Of a stretch of DNA of 35,113 nucleotides, positions 8,311-14,604 are shown one piece after another (position 1 is the stretch's first letter; each line of letters opens with the position of its first letter). The DNA lies in assembly GCA_021808445.1 (NCBI GenBank), contig JAKBBP010000022.1:1-35113 (forward strand), given 5' to 3'. Both the position numbers and the translations under genes were made by a program. Below the pieces are notes generated by a model. That model was not told the origin of the DNA, did not search any database, and saw only the letters and a program-made list of their open reading frames with translations. The DNA comes from Pseudomonadota bacterium (GTDB lineage: Bacteria; Pseudomonadota; Gammaproteobacteria; Burkholderiales; Burkholderiaceae_C).

Positions 8311-11166
8311 TCAGGCCCGCCGCAGCAGCAGGTCCAGCGACGTGCTCTCGCCGCGTACCTCCCATTGCTGGTCGCGGCGGCGCAGCGTGACCCCCGGGTG
8401 CGGCTCGATGGTCCAGCCCGATGGAAGGCGCAACACCGCCTCGACGGGCACGAAGCCCTGCAGACGCAGCCGATGCGAACCTCCCTCCACGACTTCCCAG
8501 GCCACCACGTCGGCGTTCGCGTCCCTCAACATGGGCCGCGCTGCCGCCGCCGCACCGAGGCGCAGCACGGCATCCCCTGCCTGCACATGCACATAGCGGC
8601 GCGCCCCGTGATGGTTCCAGCCCACCACCTGCTCGCAGCGGTCGAGAGCCGGCTCGGCCGCGGTGCGCGGCTGCGCCCACTCCCGGATCTGCTGCGCGCC
8701 CCGCAGGCGCCAGCCGCCGCCGAGGATGCGCGCCACGGTGGCGCTTCGCCACTGCACCACGCTGTGGGAATACTGCCGGCCCTGGATCGGGTGCACCGGT
8801 TGCGCCAGCGCCCAGCGGAACACCTTGTGCAGGCTTTGCAGGCCAGCCTCGCGCGTGACGATGTAGGGGTGGAAGTAGATGTCGATCGGCTTGAGGCGCC
8901 GAGGCAGATCGGTCATCTCGTAGGTCTCGATCGCCCGTTCGAATCCGAAGTAGGGGCCGTGCCAGTTGTGGGTGTAGTCCTCCTCGTTGGAACAGGCCGC
9001 GTAGACCTGGAACCACGAAGCCTTGGGAAGGCCCATCGGGCCGACCAGGGAAAGACTGGGTGCCGAGCGCGTGATGGTGGCGCCTCCGCCATTGATGTTC
9101 GCCATGCCCGCGGCATAGGCCATCTCCACGGCCTTCACGGGGGGGTTGCAGTCCCCCGGCCACAGCAGCATGTCGCAGGGCTTGCCCGGCGGACACAGAT
9201 GCTTCTCGATGTAGTCCCGGGCACCGGTCACGTTGCTGGCCGTGCTGAAGCGGTAATGGGGCAGAGGCAGATAGTTGCCGACGCCGTCGTAGCCCTGGCC
9301 CGTGGGAAAGCGTGCGTGGTAGCGGGAGGCCAGCACCCAGTCGAAAGGATGGGACCAGGTGTGGCTGCCGGCCTCCACCCAAGGCAGGGCATACATGCGC
9401 CGGGCCCAGTATTGCGACTGCGCGGCGACCTCGGGGTACAGGCCGTCGCTGCTGACTTCGCCGACGATGATCGATCCCAGCGTGGGAATCCGGTATTGCT
9501 CCAGCACTTCGCGGACCAGCACCTGCCCGGCGATCGGGGAGCCGGGGCGCAGGCAGGCATTGGGCCAGCCGTCGCCGTCGAAGTGCGCCAGCAGCACGCG
9601 TCGCCCGAACCGGGTGCTCAGCTCGGGCATCGGGTCGTCGGATACCCGCAGTGCGGCCCGGAAGAACTCGATGGGGTCGATGGACCAGCGCGTGCCGTTG
9701 CCTCCAGGCAGGTTGAACACACCGAAAGACCCCAGCGCGTACCCCCCCCATGGCGTGATGGCCGCGCCCTGCATCTGCCGGCCGTCGGCGCCCACGGCGC
9801 TCAGCCAGGGCTGGGCCCGGGGGCCCGCATCGATCTCCACCGTGCTGAGTGCATCGACGATGGGCAGGATCTCGCCGGGGGGGGTTCCGGGCGCGCGATG
9901 GATCTCCAGGGGCCCGGCCAGCGCTCGCTGCCCGACCTTCACGCCGAGTTCGCCGAGAAATCCCGGGGCCAGCGCCCCCAGCACGGCGACCGGCACCCCC
10001 TCGTCGCGGGCCCTGCGCAACCAGGCGCCCAGGGCTTGCGGAACCCTGGATACGTCGGGGTAGAGAACGATGCCGGCCACGCGCCCGGCCAGGGGTTGGT
10101 CGGGCAAGGCCGAGCCCACGTAGCGATAGTCGGGCACCAGGCCCAGATGCTCCAGCGGCATCGCGCCGTACAGGTGGGCGCTCTGACTCTGAAGTTCCGG
10201 CGCATTGCCCTGCTCGCAGGAGTGCAGCAGCCATACACGGCGCGGCACCACCTCGACCCCGCCGACACCCAGGCTGCTGAGCATGCCGTCGGCCACCCAG
10301 GGAATCAGTCCGTGCGAAGCGATGCGCGATGCGGTCTGTCGCGCCAGTGCACGCTGCGAGACGTCGCAGTAATCGATGGCGATTCCCGGCAGATCAAAGC
10401 GCTGGCGCATGTCCTGCAGCCGTGCCAGCAGCCAGGCGCGATCGCCGGCCGACACGTCGACATAGCTCCGGGACTGCTGGTCCCAGCCCCGGTACAGGGA
10501 CTCGGCCGCGATGGCGTCGATCGCGGTGGCGAGGCCCGCGTCGACCAGGTCGAAACCCCGGTTGAGGATCAGGCGGATGCCGGGAAAGCCCTGCACCAGC
10601 TCCTGCACATTCTGGCGCAGTGCCTGCTGCTGGCGCTGGCGTTGCTCGGGCGTGTTCGCCGCCAGCTCATAGGAGTCCAGGGTATCGAGAAACAAGCCGC
10701 GAAACCCGGCCTTCCACAGCGGGGCCACGATCTGGTCGCGCAGAAAAGCCCCCCACCCCGGCGCGGTCTGGTCGATCACCCGCGTGTTCCAGCTCGGATG
10801 GCTCGCAAGCAGCCAGCCCGGCGGCATCGCCCTCAGCCGGGGATCCTCGGCGCCGATCTCGCCCACCGACACGTAGGCGAAGGATCGGGTATGCGGGCCG
10901 AAGGCGCTGCGCAGATCCTTGGCCTCGGCCAGCGCCGGCCCTGGTTGCACCACCACCCAGTCGAAGGCCCCGAGCTCGTCAAAGGGAATGGCCTCGCCGT
11001 AATAAAAGGCCACCGAGGGCTGGCCCTGCGCGGGGTGCCCCGCCCCGCCGGCCGTCGCGGCCGTCGTGATCTGCGCGGGCAGTGCCGCGCCCAAGGCCCG
11101 GCGGCTCCACGGCAGGGAACTGGCACAGGCTTGCGCCAGGGTGCTGAGAAAGCGTCTTCGTCGCAT
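8311..11166 (-). CDS. pelA: PelA, bifunctional Pel glycoside hydrolase/deacetylase
   Basis: PelA acts in the periplasm, removing acetyl groups from the Pel polymer and cleaving it. The ATG at 11166 gives 951 residues against about 948 in Pseudomonas. The N-terminus reads MRRRRFL followed by a hydrophobic stretch, a signal peptide that looks Tat-like. A GH114-type hydrolase domain occupies about 45-290; E222 in AESLYRG corresponds to the catalytic glutamate. A Rossmann-like middle region follows. The polysaccharide deacetylase domain starts at about 520, with D530 in HFDGDG and the metal ligands H602 and H606 in HTWSH, each shifted two positions from the Pseudomonas residues. A C-terminal beta-rich domain ends the protein. 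It is the first gene of the operon. No good ribosome site precedes the ATG. A longer frame reaches 11574 but enters a repeat and is not credible as coding. Confidence 0.95.
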   Translation of the reverse strand: MRRRRFLSTLAQACASSLPWSRRALGAALPAQITTAATAGGAGHPAQGQPSVAFYYGEAIPFDELGAFDWVVVQPGPALAEAKDLRSAFGPHTRSFAYVSVGEIGAEDPRLRAMPPGWLLASHPSWNTRVIDQTAPGWGAFLRDQIVAPLWKAGFRGLFLDTLDSYELAANTPEQRQRQQQALRQNVQELVQGFPGIRLILNRGFDLVDAGLATAIDAIAAESLYRGWDQQSRSYVDVSAGDRAWLLARLQDMRQRFDLPGIAIDYCDVSQRALARQTASRIASHGLIPWVADGMLSSLGVGGVEVVPRRVWLLHSCEQGNAPELQSQSAHLYGAMPLEHLGLVPDYRYVGSALPDQPLAGRVAGIVLYPDVSRVPQALGAWLRRARDEGVPVAVLGALAPGFLGELGVKVGQRALAGPLEIHRAPGTPPGEILPIVDALSTVEIDAGPRAQPWLSAVGADGRQMQGAAITPWGGYALGSFGVFNLPGGNGTRWSIDPIEFFRAALRVSDDPMPELSTRFGRRVLLAHFDGDGWPNACLRPGSPIAGQVLVREVLEQYRIPTLGSIIVGEVSSDGLYPEVAAQSQYWARRMYALPWVEAGSHTWSHPFDWVLASRYHARFPTGQGYDGVGNYLPLPHYRFSTASNVTGARDYIEKHLCPPGKPCDMLLWPGDCNPPVKAVEMAYAAGMANINGGGATITRSAPSLSLVGPMGLPKASWFQVYAACSNEEDYTHNWHGPYFGFERAIETYEMTDLPRRLKPIDIYFHPYIVTREAGLQSLHKVFRWALAQPVHPIQGRQYSHSVVQWRSATVARILGGGWRLRGAQQIREWAQPRTAAEPALDRCEQVVGWNHHGARRYVHVQAGDAVLRLGAAAAARPMLRDANADVVAWEVVEGGSHRLRLQGFVPVEAVLRLPSGWTIEPHPGVTLRRRDQQWEVRGESTSLDLLLRRA

Positions 11167-11254
11167 GCTGGAAGGGGGCGCCGCGCCATGGCCCGGACGA
11201 TCCCGCCATTGTGCAATGACCAGCGGCAATGCGCGGGGTTTGTGTAGTCTAAAT

Positions 11255-11298
11255 CGAACAATCGTCGCCAACGGCGCGGTGTGCGCGCCGATTGTTCG
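11255..11298. repeat. Inverted repeat, 10-base arms, in the pel leader
   Basis: CGAACAATCG at 11255-11264 is mirrored exactly by CGATTGTTCG at 11289-11298, with 24 bases between. Inside, GGCGCG and CGCGCC can pair as well, so an RNA copy would form a long bulged hairpin. It could be a pair of binding sites for a regulator or a structured leader upstream of pelA. Confidence 0.75.
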
Positions 11299-11309
11299 CG
11301 GCTCACGCA

Positions 11310-11359
11310 ATTCCGCTGGCGGGACACTGAGCATGAGGCCCGGCACGGCCCAGCGGAAT
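11310..11359. repeat. Second inverted repeat, 10-base arms, in the pel leader
   Basis: ATTCCGCTGG at 11310-11319 is mirrored exactly by CCAGCGGAAT at 11350-11359, with 30 bases between. It lies 11 bases beyond the first inverted repeat. The arm sequences of the two repeats are unrelated, so they are separate sites. Confidence 0.7.
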
Positions 11360-11394
11360 GACAGGAATTCGCGAAGCAGGACACCTGATCCGCC

Positions 11395-11475
11395 GAACAG
11401 GCATGAAAAACCCCCAGGCTTGTGACCTGGGGCTTCGGATGGTGGCTCGCCGAACCGGGCGAATCTGGGCACTGG
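11395..11475 (-). repeat. tRNA-Asn-end/terminator repeat, copy 1
   Basis: On the minus strand this 81-base unit starts with CCAGTGCC and continues through TTCGCCC to TTCGGCGAGCCA, which resembles the T-arm and 3' CCA end of the tRNA-Asn at 15988-16063. A hairpin (arms AAGCCCCAGG-like, loop TCACAAG on this strand) and a run of T follow, as after the real tRNA. It differs from copy 2 by a single base, in the hairpin. That change leaves one stem mismatch. It separates the pel leader from the FitAB-type module. Confidence 0.85.
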
Positions 11476-11555
11476 GACGTCGAACTGCAACCTTGATCGG
11501 AGTTCGCGACAACTCCACCCCTCGACTGCGCGAAACCCTCGACACGCCAACTCGT

Positions 11556-11584
11556 TTGATTGCGTTGCAATCATTGATTACAAT
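11556..11584 (+). promoter_or_regulatory. Promoter and operator of the FitAB-type module
   Basis: TTGATT at 11556-11561 and TACAAT at 11579-11584 are separated by 17 bases, a good sigma-70 promoter. A perfect inverted repeat, TGATTGC-GTT-GCAATCA at 11557-11573, overlaps the -35 and spacer. That is the expected position for autorepression by the antitoxin-toxin complex. The antitoxin ATG follows at 11616. Confidence 0.7.
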
Positions 11585-11615
11585 GACATCTTCGCCCAAC
11601 GCTCGGGAGTGCGGG

Positions 11616-11873
11616 ATGGCCAGCATCACGATCCGGAATCTGGACGACGAGATCAAGCACAAGTTGAGAGTTCGCGCAGCGATGCACGGCCGCTCCATGG
11701 AGGAGGAAGCGCGCGAGATCCTGCGGCGCGTCATGAGTGAGGCCGCGCCGCCACGCGACCTCGCCGCCGCCATCCGCTCCCGCATTGCCCCATCGGCTCG
11801 CGCGAATCTCGAACTGCCCGCGCGGGAGCCGATGCGCGAGCCACCGCTGCTCGACCTGGATGACGACGCATGA
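11616..11873 (+). CDS. fitA: FitA/VapB-type ribbon-helix-helix antitoxin
   Basis: This 85-residue antitoxin should bind its own promoter through an N-terminal ribbon-helix-helix fold (MASITIRNLDDEIKHKLRVR) and neutralise the downstream PIN toxin with its C-terminal tail. The segment HGRSMEEEAREILRR is typical of FitA-like antitoxins. The C-terminus is rich in Pro, Leu and Asp (PLLDLDDDA), as expected of the toxin-binding tail. I chose the ATG at 11616 because it begins the conserved domain, has a G-rich site upstream and follows a good promoter. The open frame extends further upstream only through the repeat. The stop overlaps the toxin start (ATGA). Confidence 0.88.
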   Translation: MASITIRNLDDEIKHKLRVRAAMHGRSMEEEAREILRRVMSEAAPPRDLAAAIRSRIAPSARANLELPAREPMREPPLLDLDDDA

Positions 11874-12301
11874 TCATCCTCGATACCAACGTCCTCTCGG
11901 AGTTGCTGAGACCATCTCCTGCCCCACAGGTGGAGGCCTGGCTGTCCGCGCTGGACGCAACGGAGGTCTATTTCACGGCCATCGGGGAAGCCGAGCTGCG
12001 ACACGGCGTGGCGCTCATGCCGGCGAGCAAGCGGCGTGCCGCGCTGGCCGAGGCCATCGACGACATGCTCGACGAGGACTTTCACGGCCGTATCCTGCCA
12101 TTCGACCGCGCGGCTGCTCGCGCCTACGCTTTCATCGCGGCCGACCGCCGCGCGGCAGGGCGGCCCATCAGCCAGTTCGACTGCCAGATCTGCGCGATCG
12201 CCAGCGCCCATGACGCAGCCATCGCGACGAGAAACACAGGCGACTTCCACGGCTGTGGAGTCGTGGTGATCAATCCGTGGGATGCGGATGCATCGCTCTG
12301 A
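11870..12301 (+). CDS. fitB: FitB/VapC-type PIN-domain toxin
   Basis: This is a 143-residue PIN-domain ribonuclease toxin. The acidic residues expected to bind the metal are visible: D5 in MIILDTN, E42 in GEAELRHG, D104 in QFDCQICAIA, and D125 in TRNTGDF. The phrase TRNTGDFHGCGV with a closing INPW is characteristic of the FitB branch of VapC toxins. It starts at ATG 11870, overlapping the antitoxin stop by four bases, so the two are translationally coupled. The gene looks intact and could be active. Confidence 0.92.
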   Translation: MIILDTNVLSELLRPSPAPQVEAWLSALDATEVYFTAIGEAELRHGVALMPASKRRAALAEAIDDMLDEDFHGRILPFDRAAARAYAFIAADRRAAGRPISQFDCQICAIASAHDAAIATRNTGDFHGCGVVVINPWDADASL

Positions 12302-12302
12302 T

Positions 12303-12332
12303 GCGAGGCCAACGCACGCGAGGCCAACGCAC
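12303..12332. repeat. 15-base perfect tandem duplication
   Basis: GCGAGGCCAACGCAC occurs twice head to tail, directly after the toxin stop codon. The rest of 12302-12407 has no gene. It carries a piece, ACCTGATCCGCCGA at about 12355, that also occurs just before copy 1 of the repeat (about 11382). Confidence 0.75.
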
Positions 12333-12407
12333 GTGCACTGGAAACAGCGCCCGACCTGATCCGCCGAGCAGCCCAAAGCGAGCACCTCGCGCTCGCCGCC
12401 GGCTACC

Positions 12408-12488
12408 GAACAGGCATGAAAAAGCCCCAGGCTTGTGACCTGGGGCTTCGGATGGTGGCTCGCCGAACCGGGCGAATCTGGGCACTGG
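12408..12488 (-). repeat. tRNA-Asn-end/terminator repeat, copy 2
   Basis: This 81-base unit differs from copy 1 by one base, in the hairpin. On the minus strand the tRNA-like end (TTCGGCGAGCCA) is followed by a perfect 10-bp hairpin with a seven-base loop and five T, identical to the hairpin behind the true tRNA-Asn. It lies between the FitAB-type module and the MNT/HepT remnant. Confidence 0.87.
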
Positions 12489-12522
12489 ACCGCCGAGCTC
12501 ACCGCATGAAGGGGCTCGATGA

Positions 12523-12612
12523 AGCCATGGACGCCCAGCCTACAATTTGACAGCGGGAGACTTCCCACCCGCCGCGCGCGAGCGCATCGTTCAGGAAGCC
12601 GTTCCGCTGTGA
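12523..12612 (+). pseudogene. C-terminal remnant of an MNT-type nucleotidyltransferase antitoxin
   Basis: Only 29 codons remain open before the stop at 12610-12612, after an in-frame TGA at 12520-12522. The tail PPAARERIVQEAVPL matches the usual C-terminus of the small MNT-domain antitoxins paired with HepT. It overlaps the HepT-like start (GTGA), the usual arrangement. The catalytic part is missing, and copy 2 of the repeat lies only about 35 bases upstream. It therefore looks cut off at a cassette boundary. Confidence 0.6.
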
Positions 12613-12899
12613 CGCCAGCGTTGCGGGATCGGGACCTGCTCGGGCACATCGTGGCAGCCGCCACGAAGCTGCTTCGCTTCACCGCGGACAAGTCGGAAGC
12701 CGATTTCATGACGGATGAGGTTCTCCAGGATGCCGTGATTCGCAATCTGGAGGTCATCGGCGAAGCGGTCACGAAATTGTCTGCCGAGCTCAAGGCCGTC
12801 CATCCCGATGTCCCATGGAGCGACATCGCCGGGATGCGCAACCGGCTCATCCACGGCTACATGACGGTCAATCCTCCGCCTCTTGCCCGGATCTCGTAA
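12609..12899 (+). pseudogene. HepT-like (DUF86) toxin, truncated at the C-terminus
   Basis: The 96-residue frame from GTG 12609 has the body of a HepT-type HEPN ribonuclease: DLLGHIVAAATKLLRF near the start, then AVIRNLEVIGEAV, then the active-site motif in GMRNRLIHGY (R-x4-6-H class). After HGY, family members continue for 20 or more residues with an acidic VD segment. Here the sequence changes abruptly to TVNPPPLARIS and stops. Neither other forward frame restores the expected ending, so a deletion or junction is more likely than a simple frameshift. Its antitoxin partner is also only a remnant, so the pair is probably dead. The intact RNase motif leaves some doubt. Confidence 0.75.
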
Positions 12900-12910
12900 C
12901 GACACGGCTC

Positions 12911-12939
12911 GGTCAACCTAGCTAAGCCAGACTAGAATA
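12911..12939 (+). promoter_or_regulatory. Candidate promoter of phd-vapC
   Basis: TAGAAT at 12934-12939 is a fair -10. The hexamer 17 bases upstream, CGGTCA at 12911-12916, is a weak -35. CTAG occurs on both sides of the spacer (about 12919 and 12933) and may be part of an operator. A strong AGGAGG ribosome site precedes the antitoxin ATG at 12971. Confidence 0.4.
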
Positions 12940-12970
12940 GAGCCCTGATTTCGGTACTCCAGGAGGCACC

Positions 12971-13219
12971 ATGCACACCGTCAACATGTTTGATGCCAAG
13001 TCTTCGTTGTCGCGCCTGGTCGAAGCCATCGAGCAAGGGCGTGAACGGGAGATCGTGATCGCGCGCAACGGACGGCCTGCAGCGAAGCTTGTCGCGGTGG
13101 GTGAGCCGGCTCCCGGCATGCGCGTTGGCATCGCCAAGGGTCGGTTTGAGGTCCCCGATGACATTGACGCGCACAACGACGAGGTGGCTCGGCTCTTCGG
13201 CGTGGCGGCGGCACCATGA
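12971..13219 (+). CDS. phd: Phd/YefM-type antitoxin
   Basis: This 82-residue antitoxin carries the Phd/YefM DNA-binding fold: MHTVNMFDAKSSLSRLVEAIEQG, then VIARNGRPAAKLVAV. It would repress its own promoter and block the downstream PIN toxin with its C-terminal helix (DIDAHNDEVARLFG). The start has an excellent AGGAGG site six bases upstream. The stop overlaps the toxin start by four bases (ATGA). The gene looks complete. Confidence 0.92.
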   Translation: MHTVNMFDAKSSLSRLVEAIEQGREREIVIARNGRPAAKLVAVGEPAPGMRVGIAKGRFEVPDDIDAHNDEVARLFGVAAAP

Positions 13220-13602
13220 ACCTGCTGCTGGATACCCATGTTGCGCTGTGGGCCATCACCGACAGTCCCCGGCTCGCAGCTCGCGCGCGCGACCTGATCA
13301 GTTCGCCGCGCTCGTCTGTCTGGATCAGCGCGGCGACGATATGGGAGATCACAATCAAGCACGGGCTCGGCCGCGGCGACATGCCCGTGTCGGGCCACGA
13401 TGCCCTGCGCTACTTTCGCGATTCCGGGTATCGTCTGCTGGCCATCGAGCCCGAGCATGCCGCAGCAATCGCTGAACTTCCGCCATACCACCAGGACCCG
13501 TTCGATCGCATGCTGATCGCACAGGCGCTGACCGAGCCGATGCGGCTGATCACGCACGATGCCATGGTGGCTCGCTACAGCGATTCGATCATCGCGGTCT
13601 GA
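13216..13602 (+). CDS. vapC: VapC-type PIN-domain toxin, partner of Phd
   Basis: This 128-residue PIN ribonuclease belongs to the group usually paired with Phd antitoxins. Expected metal-binding acids are visible: D6 in LLLDTHVALW, E44 in ATIWEITIKHGLG, D94 and D97 in HQDPFDRMLIAQA, and D115 in LITHDA. The sequence is complete, and its start overlaps the antitoxin stop. It differs from the FitB-type toxin at 11870, so the two modules were not created by duplication. Confidence 0.93.
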   Translation: MNLLLDTHVALWAITDSPRLAARARDLISSPRSSVWISAATIWEITIKHGLGRGDMPVSGHDALRYFRDSGYRLLAIEPEHAAAIAELPPYHQDPFDRMLIAQALTEPMRLITHDAMVARYSDSIIAV

Positions 13603-13670
13603 AACGGGGGCGCGCGGCTTGCCCGTGTCGGACAACCCCAGAAAGGGCTCCCTGGCGGCACTCCGCCCAA

Positions 13671-13743
13671 AAGAAAACGGCCCCTGCATCGCTGCAAGGG
13701 CCGTCGAATTTGGCTCGCCGAACAGGGCGAAACCGGGCACTGG
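13671..13743 (-). repeat. tRNA-Asn-end/terminator repeat, copy 3 (different hairpin)
   Basis: The tRNA-like part is conserved (CCAGTGCC, then TTCGCCC, then TTCGGCGAGCCA). The seven bases after CCA, AATTCGA, are the same as those after the real tRNA-Asn. The hairpin differs from the other copies: ACGGCCC-type arms with TGCA next to the loop, one mismatch, at 13677-13704. A T-rich tract follows on the minus strand. The terminator was therefore swapped or came from another source, while the tRNA-like end was kept. Confidence 0.8.
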
Positions 13744-13771
13744 CACCTCACCATAAAGGCAGAAGGTCCAC

Positions 13772-13805
13772 TTGCGCAGCCCACGTCGATGTGTAAACTT
13801 ACACA
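13772..13805 (+). promoter_or_regulatory. Promoter and palindromic operator of hicAB
   Basis: TGTGTAA-AC-TTACACA at 13790-13805 is an inverted repeat with 7-base arms that ends directly at the hicA ATG (13806). TTGCGC at 13772-13777 and TAAACT at 13794-13799, with a 16-base spacer, form a plausible promoter that would start transcription at or next to the ATG. The palindrome covers the -10, fitting repression by the HicB DNA-binding domain. Confidence 0.6.
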
Positions 13806-14000
13806 ATGAACAGCGCCCAGGTCATCAAGCTTCTGAAGGCCGATGGCTGGTACCTCGCCCATACGGTCGGATCACACCACCCGTTTCGCCATCCGACCAG
13901 GCCCGGGAAGGTGACCGTGCCCCACCCGAAGAAGGATCTGCCGCTGCCGACCGTGCGCTCGATCATGAAGCAGGCCGGGATTCACTCCCAGGAGATTTGA
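13806..14000 (+). CDS. hicA: HicA mRNA interferase toxin
   Basis: HicA is a small double-stranded-RNA-binding-fold ribonuclease that cleaves mRNA. The 64-residue product begins MNSAQVIKLLKADGWYL and carries the catalytic histidine in GSHHPFRHP (H24). VTVPHPKKDLPLPTVRSIMKQAGI then matches the family. No ribosome site is visible before the ATG, which follows an operator palindrome immediately, so the message may be leaderless. The stop overlaps the hicB start by one base. Confidence 0.92.
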   Translation: MNSAQVIKLLKADGWYLAHTVGSHHPFRHPTRPGKVTVPHPKKDLPLPTVRSIMKQAGIHSQEI

Positions 14001-14392
14001 TGCTCTACCCCGCGTACGTCCACATCGGAGATGGCAAGCACGCCCATGGCGTGAGCTTCCCTGATTTTCCAGGATGCTTCTCGGCGGCCGACACCTGGCA
14101 GGATCTGCCGCGCGCCGTCCAGGAAGCCGTGGAAGCGCACTTCGCCGGCGGCGAGGAACAGATTCCGGAGCCGACTCGCCTGGAAGATCTGGCCGGCGAC
14201 CCCGACTATGCGGGGGGTGCCTGGATGCTCTTCGACATCGACCTTTCGCGCATCAACGCGCGGGCCGTGCGGCTGAACATCAGCCTGCCCGAGCGCCTGG
14301 TCCAGCGCATCGACGCCGAGGCGGGACGGCGCAAGCTGTCGCGCTCGGCCTTCCTGGCGCTCGCCGCGGAACACGAAATGAGCACGACCTGA
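14000..14392 (+). CDS. hicB: HicB antitoxin
   Basis: HicB neutralises HicA and represses the operon. The 130-residue protein has the partly degraded RNase-H-like domain (MLYPAYVHIGDGKHAHGVSF, then DFPGCFSAADT). A C-terminal ribbon-helix-helix segment follows (RLNISLPERLVQRIDAEAG, then LSRSAFLALAAEHE). The ATG at 14000 lies in TGATG, overlapping the hicA stop by one base, with GGAG upstream. An open frame extends further upstream over hicA but has no support. Confidence 0.92.
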   Translation: MLYPAYVHIGDGKHAHGVSFPDFPGCFSAADTWQDLPRAVQEAVEAHFAGGEEQIPEPTRLEDLAGDPDYAGGAWMLFDIDLSRINARAVRLNISLPERLVQRIDAEAGRRKLSRSAFLALAAEHEMSTT

Positions 14393-14413
14393 ATAGATCA
14401 GGGCCGCGCCACC

Positions 14414-14581
14414 ATGACCCGAACGGCCATCGCCGCCCTTTGCGTCCTGACCATGATCGCCGTGATCGTCGGAGCGGACGTCCTGTTCCTCAGACACAGG
14501 TTCTGGGCCCGACTGTGGGTGAACATCGGCGTCGTCGCGGTGTTCACGGTGGCCTACCTGCGCCTCGTGAAAAGGCGCTGA
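14414..14581 (+). CDS. Small two-helix membrane protein of unknown function
   Basis: This 55-residue frame starts 21 bases after hicB and ends 23 bases before the next repeat. It encodes two hydrophobic segments, about residues 5-25 (AIAALCVLTMIAVIVGADVL) and 34-48 (LWVNIGVVAVFTVAY). A basic loop (RHRFWAR) lies between them and a basic tail (RLVKRR) follows, so it should sit in the inner membrane. No clear ribosome site is visible; the bases before the ATG read GCGCCACC. I do not recognise a family. It fills the space between hicB and the repeat exactly, so it probably travels with the HicAB module. It could be a small membrane-acting toxin or an unrelated passenger. Confidence 0.6.
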   Translation: MTRTAIAALCVLTMIAVIVGADVLFLRHRFWARLWVNIGVVAVFTVAYLRLVKRR

Positions 14582-14604
14582 GGCCGCGCCATCGGCCCAG
14601 AAGC

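Larger units (their letters stand above)
11167..11394 (-). promoter_or_regulatory. Leader/promoter region of the pel operon
   Basis: This 228-base stretch has no gene and lies directly upstream of pelA, so the pel promoter should be here. I see no convincing -35/-10 pair on the minus strand. TTGGCG near 11275 with TAGACT near 11247 is the best AT-rich candidate, but its spacing is short. The region holds two long inverted repeats, listed separately. Confidence 0.5.

Noticed and set aside
8365-11247. 960-residue plus-strand frame opposite pelA
   Set aside because: Antisense shadow of pelA, whose frame has conserved catalytic residues throughout.
11167-11574. Extended N-terminus of PelA reaching into repeat copy 1
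   Set aside because: The extra 136 residues include the translated repeat and inverted-repeat leader. The ATG at 11166 begins a proper signal peptide, and the resulting length matches the family.
11303-12850. 515-residue open frame on the minus strand across the FitAB region
   Set aside because: It runs antisense to three convincing genes and through two repeat copies, which appear in it as repeated peptide segments. It is a by-product of high GC.
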